Assembly (NCBI GenBank): GCA_050288425.1
Contig: JBNKDU010000057.1
Coordinates: 1 to 64,000, forward strand
Length of the DNA stretch: 64,000 nucleotides
Source of the DNA: JARRKU01 sp050288425
GTDB lineage: Bacteria; Desulfobacterota; Desulfobacteria; Desulfobacterales; Desulfosarcinaceae
Reading direction: 5' to 3'
Under the pieces are notes generated by a model. It saw nothing but the letters and a program-made list of their open reading frames with translations. It was not told the origin of the DNA and ran no database searches. This document shows, piece after piece, positions 8,087 through 16,401 of this stretch. The number at the start of each line of letters is the position of its first letter. Positions within the stretch are counted from its first letter, which is position 1. The position numbers and the translations under genes were made by a program.

Positions 8087-8968
8087 ATGATGAAACATTC
8101 TCAATCGCATCCGGTAATCAAAGGCATCATGAAGCAACTCGACGCCCTGACCCCCAAAGGCAGGATTCTCGGCAGCTATATTATCCAAAACCCCCGCAAG
8201 GCCGTGTTCATGACCACCAAGGAACTCTCCGAAGCCTGCGGGGTCAGCGAGGCCACGGTCGTCCGCTTCGTGGGCCAGCTGGGGTTCAGCGGCTACGGCG
8301 AATTTCTACAGGCGTTGCGTGATTTCGTTGATTCGGGGCTGACCCTGCCCGACCGGGTCGACCTGCCCGGAATGAAGGGGCCCGGCACCGACCTGTTGCA
8401 TCGGGTGGTGTTCGAGGAGATGAACAACCTGCGGCAGTTTTACGAAACCATCGACATGAAGATGCTGGGTTCCATCGTGGACCAACTCCACGACAGCCCG
8501 GCGGTCTACGTCATCGGTTCACGGGTATCGTTTACCTTCGCCTATTACCTGGGCTGGTCGCTGACCAAGGTCCGCAGGGGCGTCAACATATTGAAGGGCA
8601 GCGACAGCACTGCCATCGACTGGCTGACCAATGCGCCGGACAGCAGTCTGGTGGTGCTGATCACCACCTCACGCTATCCCAACGAACTGATCCGTATGGG
8701 CAAGGTCTCCCGGCGGCTCGGGCACAAGCTGCTGGTGATCACCGACAACAGTCTTTGCCCGGTGATCCCCTTTGCCCATCTGTCGCTGGTGGTGCCCTCG
8801 CGCTCCATTCCCCTGATCGGTTATCCGACGACCATTTCATGCATCATCAACTACCTGGTGCTCGATTTGGTCAACCGGCACCATCCGCAGTTGAAGGAGC
8901 ATCAGGAAAAGCTCGAGCAGATGTATATGGAAAACGATATCCTGTTTAACATGCATGAACACGATTGA
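8087..8968 (+). CDS. RpiR/MurR-family transcriptional regulator
   Basis: A 293-residue protein with the RpiR layout: an N-terminal helix-turn-helix (about residues 5-80, with ELSEACGVSEATVVRFVGQLGFSG split over helix and recognition helix) and a C-terminal SIS domain (about 120-260) that in this family senses a small phosphorylated or sugar-like ligand. SIS features include YVIGSRVSFTFAYYLGWSL and LLVITDNSLCPV. It is divergent from the soxB operon and 42 bases upstream of a sigma-54 activator on the same strand. It probably controls the sox-like genes through the palindromes at 8050-8065 and 2592-2606 (inference). The start could equally be the second ATG at 8090, which is better spaced from AAGAGG. 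Confidence 0.88.
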   Translation: MMKHSQSHPVIKGIMKQLDALTPKGRILGSYIIQNPRKAVFMTTKELSEACGVSEATVVRFVGQLGFSGYGEFLQALRDFVDSGLTLPDRVDLPGMKGPGTDLLHRVVFEEMNNLRQFYETIDMKMLGSIVDQLHDSPAVYVIGSRVSFTFAYYLGWSLTKVRRGVNILKGSDSTAIDWLTNAPDSSLVVLITTSRYPNELIRMGKVSRRLGHKLLVITDNSLCPVIPFAHLSLVVPSRSIPLIGYPTTISCIINYLVLDLVNRHHPQLKEHQEKLEQMYMENDILFNMHEHD

Positions 8969-9010
8969 CGGTTGCCTGATTTGCCTGGAGCCTGAAAGTA
9001 TGGCAAACTT

Positions 9011-10579
9011 ATGGATAGCCTGCGAACCGAACCGCCCACAAGGTTGATATCGGCCATGAAACGCTCCGACTATCATGCCAACGTCCGAACACTCGATATC
9101 GGATACGAGGAGTTCCTGCCTGTCTTCGACGGGTTCGGAGAAGGCGTGATCATCGTCGACCGCAACGCTACCTTCATTTATTACAATTCCAGTATGGCGG
9201 CCATCGATGATTTGATCCCGGACGACGTGCTGGGGATGACCGTGACCGACGTATACGAACTGTCGGATGAGAGCAGCGTGATCATGCAATGCCTCAAGAC
9301 CCAGGCACCCATCGTCGACCGCCCCCTGCTTTACCGGACCCGCCGGGGCAAGGTGGCCAACACCATTCACACGGTGTTTCCCCTGTTCAAACGCAACCGG
9401 CTGGAGGGCGCCATCTGTCTGGTCAGAGAATACAACGTGCTGGAAGAGACCATCTCTTCCATCTCCATACCACGCTCCAAGCGCCTGCTGCCCAATGATA
9501 CGCGCTTTGATTTCGATGCCATCGTGGGCAGCAACATCGAATTCTTGCGGGCAGTCAACACGGCCAAAATGGCCGCAGCCACCCCGTCGCCGGTGATGAT
9601 TTATGGCGAAACCGGCACCGGGAAAGAATTGTTTGCCCAGGCCATCCACAATCACAGCGGACGCAAGAGCAGCCGTTATACGGCGGTCAACTGTGCCGCC
9701 ATTCCCGAAAATCTGCTGGAGGGTCTGCTTTTCGGAACCACCAGCGGCGCCTTCACCGGAGCGCGCAACAAGCTGGGGCTTTTCGAGCGCTCCAACGGCG
9801 GCACCATCTTTCTGGACGAACTCAACTCCATGGCCGTCGGACTGCAGGCCAAGATCCTGCGGGTCATCCAGGAACGCAAAGTGCGCCGATTGGGGGCCCT
9901 GAAGGAGAATGAGATCGAAGTCAAAATCGTCAGCAGCGTGAATCAGCAACCACACATGGCGATTGCCGACAACACGCTACGTCCCGATCTGTTCTACCGG
10001 TTGGGGGTGGTGTTTATTCCCATTCCGCCCCTGCGCGAACGTAAGGAAGACATTATCCTGCTGGCACGCCATTTTCTGACCAAGCACAGCCGGGCGCTGG
10101 GCCGACCGGTGACCGATATTTCCAGCGATGTGCTGGCCCTGTTCAATGAATATGACTGGCCGGGGAACGTACGGGAATTGGAGCATGTCATCGAGGGCGC
10201 CATCAACCTGGTCGTGTCCAGTCAAACCATAGAGAGACGGCATCTGCAGTCCCATCTGACCGCCTGGAAACGGTTGCGGGGACAGTCCGGCATTGATGAA
10301 ACGCCGGAGGCGGGGACGCCATCGAAATATGGCGGTCCTTTCGAACGGCAGGCGAATGCAGTGACGCCGACCGCAGTCGGCCCTGGGGCAGGGCAGCCGG
10401 AAACCGGCAAGGGCCTGTTGGCTTCCCAGGCCGATCAAGAAAAAGCGGTGCTGGAAGACGCCTTGGCGACCCATGCGGGCAACGTTACCCGGGCGGCCAG
10501 GAGCATCGGTATTTCACGGCAGCTGTTTACCTACAAAATGAAAAAATACCAATTGAACCGGACGAATTTTCGAGCATGA
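9011..10579 (+). CDS. Sigma-54-dependent activator with PAS sensor domain
   Basis: A 522-residue enhancer-binding protein. Residues about 30-150 form a PAS-like sensor (DGFGEGVIIVDRNATFIYYN), followed by an AAA+ domain with Walker A GETGTGKE near residue 199, the sigma-54 contact loop GAFTGA near 246, and FLDELN as Walker B near 267. A Fis-type helix-turn-helix lies at the C-terminus (HAGNVTRAARSIGISRQLF). The LLFGTT lead-in to the loop is typical of the RocR-like amino-acid catabolism activators. No strong ribosome site precedes 9011; an internal ATG at 9056 is an alternative start. Likely targets are the sigma-54-type promoters at 10829-10844 and 16302-16319 (inference). Confidence 0.9.
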   Translation: MDSLRTEPPTRLISAMKRSDYHANVRTLDIGYEEFLPVFDGFGEGVIIVDRNATFIYYNSSMAAIDDLIPDDVLGMTVTDVYELSDESSVIMQCLKTQAPIVDRPLLYRTRRGKVANTIHTVFPLFKRNRLEGAICLVREYNVLEETISSISIPRSKRLLPNDTRFDFDAIVGSNIEFLRAVNTAKMAAATPSPVMIYGETGTGKELFAQAIHNHSGRKSSRYTAVNCAAIPENLLEGLLFGTTSGAFTGARNKLGLFERSNGGTIFLDELNSMAVGLQAKILRVIQERKVRRLGALKENEIEVKIVSSVNQQPHMAIADNTLRPDLFYRLGVVFIPIPPLRERKEDIILLARHFLTKHSRALGRPVTDISSDVLALFNEYDWPGNVRELEHVIEGAINLVVSSQTIERRHLQSHLTAWKRLRGQSGIDETPEAGTPSKYGGPFERQANAVTPTAVGPGAGQPETGKGLLASQADQEKAVLEDALATHAGNVTRAARSIGISRQLFTYKMKKYQLNRTNFRA

Positions 10580-11014
10580 GGGGCCGGCGATCCGTGGTAC
10601 GCCGCTACATCCGAAAGTTCTTTCCATAGTGCCGGTCCTCAAGAGGCCGGTGAGCAAAGCCGTTTCAAGCGTCGACATGTACCCTCGGACATCTGATTGC
10701 CCATCCCGATGCCGTCGTTGCGCGACCGCTGGGCGGGTATCCCCCCTCATGATCGATGCCTCCTGTCCGGCTAGAAAAAAATAAATCTTTCATTTTCACT
10801 TCAGGCGCCCACGAACATCCTCTCTATCTGGCACAAGAATTGAAAGATATGTTTCACAATGAATCGCTACCTTTTTTTCCAACTGACAACCCCAACCCGA
10901 GGACTTGGAACAACTGATATTCTGGATTCAGGAGGACGATGACATATATCCGGGTGAAAACGCCTCGCGATATATGCGGTGCCATAATCATTCCCATAGG
11001 AAAAGTGAGTATCC
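10580..11014 (+). other. Gene-less leader upstream of the ferredoxin-AOR genes
   Basis: This 435-base stretch has no credible gene; small frames in it have neither ribosome sites nor recognisable products. It turns AT-rich after 10770 and contains the sigma-54-type promoter at 10829-10844, listed separately. Activator sites should lie in its first half, but I could not define a clear repeat. Confidence 0.5.
10829..10844 (+). promoter_or_regulatory. Sigma-54-type promoter before the ferredoxin-AOR operon
   Basis: TGGCAC-AAGAA-TTGAA matches the -24/-12 consensus with the required GG-N10 spacing; only the last base of the -12 GC pair differs (GA). It lies 170 bases upstream of the ferredoxin start and just downstream of a sigma-54 activator gene. 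Confidence 0.6.
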
Positions 11015-11419
11015 ATGAAGCTCAAGGCCATTCATGCCAATTGTTCGGGCTGTGGGGTATGTCGCCAGGTGTGCACCCTGGAAAATTTCCGGCAGTTGAA
11101 TCCCGCCAAATCCCTGTTGCGGATCGAGGGACGTTTCCCCTCGCCGGGGGACTATCGTATCCGCTTTTGCAACCAGTGCGGCCTCTGCGCGGAGGCGTGT
11201 CCCGAAGATGCCATCCAGATGGTCGCCGACGTCTACCGGGTCGACGAGGATGCCTGCATCGCCTGCATGGCGTGTGTCGAAGCCTGTCCCCGGGACGTGA
11301 TGATGGTGCATCCGGACCGCGAAGCACCGGTCAAGTGCAGCCTGTGCGGCAAATGTGCCGAACTGTGCCCGCGCCGGGCCCTGGTGCTGGTGGATGAGAA
11401 TGCAAGGAAGGCTGGGTGA
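11015..11419 (+). CDS. Ferredoxin with four 4Fe-4S motifs
   Basis: A 134-residue cytoplasmic iron-sulfur protein. It shows four cysteine clusters in order: CSGCGVCRQVC, CNQCGLCAEACP, CIACMACVEACP and CSLCGKCAELCP. That is enough for up to four 4Fe-4S centres. Such proteins are encoded next to tungsten aldehyde oxidoreductases and carry their electrons. The next gene starts inside the last codons of this one (4-base overlap), so the pair is translationally coupled. The partner that accepts its electrons is not evident here. Confidence 0.9.
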   Translation: MKLKAIHANCSGCGVCRQVCTLENFRQLNPAKSLLRIEGRFPSPGDYRIRFCNQCGLCAEACPEDAIQMVADVYRVDEDACIACMACVEACPRDVMMVHPDREAPVKCSLCGKCAELCPRRALVLVDENARKAG

Positions 11420-13335
11420 TCATGCGCTACGGATATCAGGATTCCATTTTACGCATCGAACTGGGCACCGGAACGGTGACCACCGAACCGTTGTCCGATG
11501 AAATGGTGGACAAATTCATCGGCGGGCGGGGGTTCGTGGCCAAACTGCTGTTCGACGAACTGCCCCGGGGCATCGATGCCTGCCACCCCGGGAATTTGTT
11601 CATCGCCGCCACCGGCCCGCTTTCCGGCCATTTTCTTCCGGCCAGCGGCAAGACCCACTTCGGCGCCAAGTCGCCGGCCACCGGCGGCTATGCGGACAGC
11701 AACATGGGCGGCCATTTCGGGCCGGCCCTGAAGTATGCCGGCTACGACGCGATGGTTCTCACCGGCCGGGCAGACGAACCAAGCCTTCTGGTGATCGACG
11801 ACGATCAGGTGGAGATCCGGTCGGCAACGGCGTACTGGGGCCAGGGCGCCCTGACCGTAGAAAAGCGTCTAAAAGACGATCTGGGGGAAGCGTTCCAGAT
11901 CATGTCCATCGGGCCGGCCGGCGAGAAGCGGGTGCGCTACGCCTGCTTGTCCCACGACTTCGGCCGCCAGGCCGGCCGCAGCGGTGTGGGCGCCGTGCTG
12001 GGCTCCAAGAACATCAAGGCCATTGCCGTGCGCGGCACCCGGGGACTGCCCGTATTCGACATCGACAACGCTTACTCCAAAGGCGTGGAGGCGTTCAGGA
12101 AGGTCGCTGCAAAGCCCGGCTTCACCGAGTGGACCCCCGAAGGAACCGCCGGCATCACCAACTGGTGCAACGAGGTGGGCGTCTTTCCCTCGCGCAACTT
12201 CCAGACCTCTTTTTCCGATCACTACGAGCAGATCAACGGCAAGGCGATTCTCAAGAAGCTGAAGATCACCGACAAGGGTTGCTTTTGCTGCCCGACCCCC
12301 TGCGGCAAGTACGGCCGCGCCAGGACCCGGTTCGGCGAAGCCTTCGTGGAAGGCCCGGAATACGAAACCATCGCCCTGTTCGGCGGCAACTGCGAGCTGA
12401 AAACCATCGAGGAGGTGGCCTACGCCAACTACCTGTGCGACGAACTGGGCCTCGACACCATCTCCTCCGGGGCGGTGATCTCATGGGCCATCGAATGCTA
12501 TGAAAAGGGATTCCTCAGCGAACGGGAGATCGGCCGGCCGATCCGATTCTCGGATCTGGAAACGGTGGCTTACCTGCTGGAGAAAATCGTCCGGCGGGAA
12601 GGCATCGGCGACCTGCTGGCCGAAGGGGTGAAAAGGGCCGCCGGGAAAGTCGGACAGGGATCCGGGTCTTTTGCCATCCACATCAAGGGACTGGAGTGGA
12701 CCGGCTACGAATGCCGTAACGCGCCATCGATGATGCTGGCCTACATGACCGCCGACATCGGTGCCCATCACGCCCGGGCCTGGGTACTGGGGCACGACAT
12801 CACCGGGGCCTGGACCAGTGTCAACGATCTGGTGCAAAGCGGCGGCACGGTGGAGCGGCAGCCGCCGGCCCAGGTCAGAAAAGAGTGCGCCGGTTATGTG
12901 ATCGAATCCCAGCACACCCGGCCCCTGTTCGATGTCCTGGGAATCTGCCGTCTGCAGATGATGGAACTGGGATTCGAAGTGGAGAACTACGCCGAGCTCT
13001 TCTATTACATTACAGGGAAAAAGCGGTCCTGGGAGGAGATGCTGACTGTGTCCGAACGCATCTGGAACCTGACGCGAAGCATTTCGGCCCGGGAGATCGA
13101 AGGTTTCGGCCGCAAATGGGATTGTCCTCCCAGGCGGCTTTCCACCGAACCGGTGGCCACGGGCCCCAACGAAGGCTATTTTATCCCCCGGGACAAGCTG
13201 GAGCAGCTCCTGGACTGGTATTACGAGGCCCGGGGGTGGGATGCCAACGGCCTGCCCACCCAGGATACCCTGATCCGACTGGACCTCGGTGACGTGGCGG
13301 AGATCCTGTCCGCGGAAGGCGTGCCGCTCAATTAG
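11416..13335 (+). CDS. aor: Aldehyde:ferredoxin oxidoreductase family tungsten enzyme
   Basis: A 639-residue protein of the AOR family, which oxidises aldehydes to acids with a tungsten-bispterin cofactor and a 4Fe-4S cluster. The start of domain 1 (LGTGTVTTEPL, FIGGRGFVAKLLFDELP) is typical. Cluster ligands appear as Cys289, Cys292, Cys296 (CFCCPTPCGK) and Cys511 (VLGIC), the same pattern as the Pyrococcus enzyme. I give the GTG at 11416, which overlaps the ferredoxin stop; an ATG at 11422 is a good alternative, with AAGGAAG upstream of both. Its aldehyde is unknown; formaldehyde or a longer aldehyde released in amine breakdown would fit the neighbours (inference). Confidence 0.92.
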   Translation: MIMRYGYQDSILRIELGTGTVTTEPLSDEMVDKFIGGRGFVAKLLFDELPRGIDACHPGNLFIAATGPLSGHFLPASGKTHFGAKSPATGGYADSNMGGHFGPALKYAGYDAMVLTGRADEPSLLVIDDDQVEIRSATAYWGQGALTVEKRLKDDLGEAFQIMSIGPAGEKRVRYACLSHDFGRQAGRSGVGAVLGSKNIKAIAVRGTRGLPVFDIDNAYSKGVEAFRKVAAKPGFTEWTPEGTAGITNWCNEVGVFPSRNFQTSFSDHYEQINGKAILKKLKITDKGCFCCPTPCGKYGRARTRFGEAFVEGPEYETIALFGGNCELKTIEEVAYANYLCDELGLDTISSGAVISWAIECYEKGFLSEREIGRPIRFSDLETVAYLLEKIVRREGIGDLLAEGVKRAAGKVGQGSGSFAIHIKGLEWTGYECRNAPSMMLAYMTADIGAHHARAWVLGHDITGAWTSVNDLVQSGGTVERQPPAQVRKECAGYVIESQHTRPLFDVLGICRLQMMELGFEVENYAELFYYITGKKRSWEEMLTVSERIWNLTRSISAREIEGFGRKWDCPPRRLSTEPVATGPNEGYFIPRDKLEQLLDWYYEARGWDANGLPTQDTLIRLDLGDVAEILSAEGVPLN

Positions 13336-13345
13336 GAGGAAAGAA

Positions 13346-14557
13346 TTGAGAAAAATACGGACTCCGGATCCGTTCAACCAGCAAACGGCCGATGCCGTGG
13401 TCATCGGCGGCGGCATCATCGGCGTGGCCACGGCATTCTGGCTCTCCCGCGCCGGCATGTCCACCATTGTGGTGGAGATGCGCGACGGCCTGTCGACCTT
13501 GACCACCACGGCCTCCATCGAATCCTTCCGGGCCCAGTTCACCGAGCCGGCCATGGCCGCACTGGCCAGGGAGTCCATCGAGGTGTGGGAGAATTTCGCC
13601 CGGGTGACCGGGCTGGAAGGGTACGAGATCGACCTGCGCCACGGCGGCTACCTGTTTCTGACCACCGAGGAGGAGATGGTACCGGCTGTTAAAGCCACGG
13701 TGCAAGGGTACCACAAGGTCGGCGTGACCGACTCGGAATACCTGGATGGAGACGAAATTCTCAAGCGCTGGCCCTGGCTGAGTCCGGAGATCAAGGCCGG
13801 CGCTTACCGGGCCGGGGACGGCTGGTTTTCGGCCCACGAGGTGACCCAGGGCTTCGCCCGGGCTGCCGACAACGCCCGCTTCTACGTGCGCACCCGGGCC
13901 ACGGACATCGAAACCGACGACCACGGGGTATGCGCCGTAGTCACCGACCGGGGCCGCATCGACACCCGCGTGGTGGTCAATGCCGCCGGTCCCTTCGCCA
14001 TTACCGTGGGCAAATGGGTGGGGCTGGATCTGCCCATCTACCAGATGCGCCGCCAGCGCGTCTTCGTGGCGCCGCATGCGAAGATTCCCCAGAACGCGCC
14101 TTTGGTAATGGACGTTGACAACGAGTCCTACTGGCGCCCGGAGACCGGCGGCGCCCTGCTCGGCTGGCACGATCCCGGGGAGCAAAAGAGCGCTCCCATG
14201 GAAGATCCCCAGGGCGACTGGGATTTTCCCGCCTTTGCCCTGGAGATGTGTTCGCGCCTGAGTCCGTTCTGGGCCGAGGTGGTGGACGACCTCAAACAGG
14301 AGGATCTGTCGGTTTACGCCGGGCAGTACGTGCACGCCCCGGACGACCAGCCGCTGATCGGTCCGGTGAAAGATATCCCGGGGTTTTACCTCAACTGTGC
14401 CTACTGGCCGGGCGTGATGCTCTCGGCGGCCGCCGGTCGTTGGACCTGCGACCTGATCACCGGCAAGATGGAGCCTGGGGACAATCCCTTGCGCCTGAGC
14501 CGATTCGAAGAGGGGCTCACAACGGCGCCGGGAGCCTTCATGCGCGGCCGCCACTAG
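13346..14557 (+). CDS. FAD-dependent oxidoreductase, sarcosine oxidase beta-like
   Basis: A 403-residue DAO-family flavoprotein. The start is a TTG at 13346 with AGGAGGA 6 bases upstream; the longer frame from 13289 overlaps the AOR gene and lacks a ribosome site. The FAD fold shows AVVIGGGIIGVATAFWL near residue 16. Unlike the SoxB at 6617, the second flavin stretch reads TTTASIESFRAQF. The C-terminal YAGQYVHAPDDQPLIGP and LNCAYWPGVMLSAAAG segments are the usual FAD-closing region. It lies 10 bases after aor and about 90 bases before an MttB-family gene. It probably oxidises an N-methyl amino acid; the substrate is not readable. Confidence 0.82.
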   Translation: MRKIRTPDPFNQQTADAVVIGGGIIGVATAFWLSRAGMSTIVVEMRDGLSTLTTTASIESFRAQFTEPAMAALARESIEVWENFARVTGLEGYEIDLRHGGYLFLTTEEEMVPAVKATVQGYHKVGVTDSEYLDGDEILKRWPWLSPEIKAGAYRAGDGWFSAHEVTQGFARAADNARFYVRTRATDIETDDHGVCAVVTDRGRIDTRVVVNAAGPFAITVGKWVGLDLPIYQMRRQRVFVAPHAKIPQNAPLVMDVDNESYWRPETGGALLGWHDPGEQKSAPMEDPQGDWDFPAFALEMCSRLSPFWAEVVDDLKQEDLSVYAGQYVHAPDDQPLIGPVKDIPGFYLNCAYWPGVMLSAAAGRWTCDLITGKMEPGDNPLRLSRFEEGLTTAPGAFMRGRH

Positions 14558-14648
14558 ATCGTCTGGATCCTTGAGGTCATACGGCTTCGATCCGATCCAC
14601 CGACGGTCGCTTCGAAGCCCTGCCAACCAACCATCAGGAGGAAGATCC

Positions 14649-16070
14649 ATGCAGCGGTTCGAGTATTTCAGTGACGAGGAGGTTCAATGCATTCACGAAG
14701 CGACCCTGCGCGTACTGGAGACGGTCGGTGTCGATTTCGGCTATGCCCCTGCGGTTGAGGTCCTGAAGAAGGCCGGATGCAAAATGGACGGCCACCGGGT
14801 TTTCTTCTCTCCTGAGATGGTGATGGAACAGGTGGCCAAGGCTCCTTCGGAATATACCCTGCAGGCGCGCAACCCGGAGAAGAACGTTGTCATCGGTGGC
14901 GACAACATCGCCTGCATTCCCTGCTACGGCCCGCCTTTCGTCCATGACCTGGACCGGGGCCGGCGCGAATCCACACTGGAAGACTATACCAATTTCGTTA
15001 AGCTCTCCCATGCCAGCAAAAGCATGGACATCACCGGCGGAATGATGGCCGAACCCAACGACATCCCTCACGAACGGCGAAATGCGGAGATGATGTACGC
15101 ATCCATGCGCTACTCGGACAAGCCGTTCATGGGTGGGGCCATGGGCGCCGAGGCCGCAAGGGAAACCATCGAGATGGCCGCCATCGTCTTCGGTTGCTCC
15201 GAGGAGGCGCTGGCGGAGAAGATGCCCATGATCAGTATCCTGTGCACGCGTACCCCCCTGGCCTACGACGACCGCATGCTCAGCGCCATCATGGAATATG
15301 CCAGGGCCGGCATGCCTCAGCTGATCTCATCCCTCTCCATCGCCGGCGCGACATCGCCGGTGACCATGGAGGGGACGCTGGTGGTCCAGAATGCCGAAGT
15401 ACTGGCCGGTATCGTCTTGACGCAGTTGATCCGCGAAGGGACACCGGTCGTCTTCTCCGGTTCCTCCTCGGCCGCTGCCATGCGCTACGGCACGCTGAGC
15501 GTCGGCGCTCCGGAGATGGCGGTCAATACGGCAGCCACGGCCCAGATGGCCAGATTCTATGGTATCCCCAGCCGGGGCGGCGGTGCCATCACCGACGCCA
15601 AACTGCCTGACGCCCAGGCCGGCATGGAATCCATGATGAGCCAGCTCATGGCCACTTTGTCCGGGGTACACTTCGTGCTGCATTCGGCCGGCATCCTGGA
15701 AGGCTACATGGCGGCATCCTACGAAAAATTCATCCTTGACGATGAGATCTGCGGGATGTGCAAGCGCATTAAAAAGGGTGCAAACGCCGATCCGGAGAAG
15801 TTGGCCTTGAAGGTGATCGCCCAGGTGGGGCCCGGCGGCGAATACCTGACCCATATGCACACCTTCCAGAATTTCCGAAACTCCTTTTACACCCCCATCC
15901 TAGAGCAGAAGGACAGTTACGCCGGATGGCGGGAAAAAGGCGGCGAGTCCATCGACAAGGTGGCGAACCGCAAGTGGAAGGCCATCCTCGGGGCGTATCA
16001 GGAACCGGCCCTGCCGGTGGAAACATTGCGGGGTCTTGAACGTTATATCGAGAAAAAATATGGAAAATAG
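14649..16070 (+). CDS. MttB-family (non-pyrrolysine) methyltransferase
   Basis: A 473-residue member of the trimethylamine methyltransferase superfamily. AGGAGGAAG lies just upstream of the chosen ATG at 14649; a longer frame from 14571 lacks a ribosome site. Typical stretches are IHEATLRVLETVGVDF, FVHDLDRG and LSIAGATSPVTMEGTLV. The frame is open with no internal TAG, so it lacks the pyrrolysine of true MttB. Known non-pyrrolysine members demethylate glycine betaine, proline betaine or carnitine and hand the methyl group to a corrinoid protein. No corrinoid protein gene is present in the window. With sarcosine- and dimethylglycine-type dehydrogenases around it, glycine betaine is the most likely substrate (inference). 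Confidence 0.88.
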   Translation: MQRFEYFSDEEVQCIHEATLRVLETVGVDFGYAPAVEVLKKAGCKMDGHRVFFSPEMVMEQVAKAPSEYTLQARNPEKNVVIGGDNIACIPCYGPPFVHDLDRGRRESTLEDYTNFVKLSHASKSMDITGGMMAEPNDIPHERRNAEMMYASMRYSDKPFMGGAMGAEAARETIEMAAIVFGCSEEALAEKMPMISILCTRTPLAYDDRMLSAIMEYARAGMPQLISSLSIAGATSPVTMEGTLVVQNAEVLAGIVLTQLIREGTPVVFSGSSSAAAMRYGTLSVGAPEMAVNTAATAQMARFYGIPSRGGGAITDAKLPDAQAGMESMMSQLMATLSGVHFVLHSAGILEGYMAASYEKFILDDEICGMCKRIKKGANADPEKLALKVIAQVGPGGEYLTHMHTFQNFRNSFYTPILEQKDSYAGWREKGGESIDKVANRKWKAILGAYQEPALPVETLRGLERYIEKKYGK

Positions 16071-16113
16071 TGTCGATAGAGACAACAACGCATTCCGGAG
16101 CGCTCCAGGGAAT

Positions 16114-16153
16114 CGCAAATTATTTTTCGAAAATGGGCGAAAAATAATTTGCG
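16114..16153 (+). terminator. Long AT-rich hairpin, terminator or attenuator
   Basis: CGCAAATTATTTTTCG (16114-16129) is perfectly complementary to CGAAAAATAATTTGCG (16138-16153) with an 8-base loop, followed by TTTT. The right arm can instead pair with bases just downstream: TTTGCG-TTTT-CGCAAA. The two structures exclude each other, so this may be more than a plain terminator (inference). Confidence 0.6.
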
Positions 16154-16301
16154 TTTTCGCAAAAAAGGTCTTTTTCAGAATCCTTCCGATAATAAAAATA
16201 ATTTTGAACCAGTCTCCCAAATTCGACTAACAAGCTATCACTACAGGCAAATTTGTTGGTCGCGGATCCTTTGACTGAAATAGTGAACGCGAGTCAGTTG
16301 C

Positions 16302-16319
16302 TGCGGTACGTTTATTGCG
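16302..16319 (+). promoter_or_regulatory. Sigma-54-like promoter before the ABC transporter operon
   Basis: GCGGTAC followed by TTTATTGC keeps the GG-N10-GC spacing (GG at 16305-16306, GC at 16317-16318) and a good TTGC -12 element, while the -24 element departs from TGGCAC. It lies about 83 bases before the start codon at 16402. The nearby activator at 9011-10579 is the obvious candidate regulator. Confidence 0.4.
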
Positions 16320-16401
16320 AAGTCGAAATAGTTAGCGCATTTTTTCGGCCTGCAGTTCTATCACCCAACGGGGGGCGACCCCAGACCCAATGGAGGAGTT
16401 T

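Larger units (their letters stand above)
16071..16401 (+). other. Spacer between the MttB gene and the ABC transporter operon
   Basis: This 331-base stretch has no credible gene. Its first half is AT-rich and carries a long hairpin (16114-16153); its second half carries a sigma-54-like promoter (16302-16319). It therefore looks like a junction between two transcription units. Confidence 0.5.

Noticed and set aside
14649..16070. Pyrrolysine (amber) read-through in the MttB-family gene
   Set aside because: The frame is continuous from start to its natural end with no internal TAG, so it is a non-pyrrolysine member.
16261..16330. Sigma-70 promoter with TTGACT before the transporter operon
   Set aside because: The matching -10 position reads TCAGTT, a poor fit; the sigma-54-like element is better.
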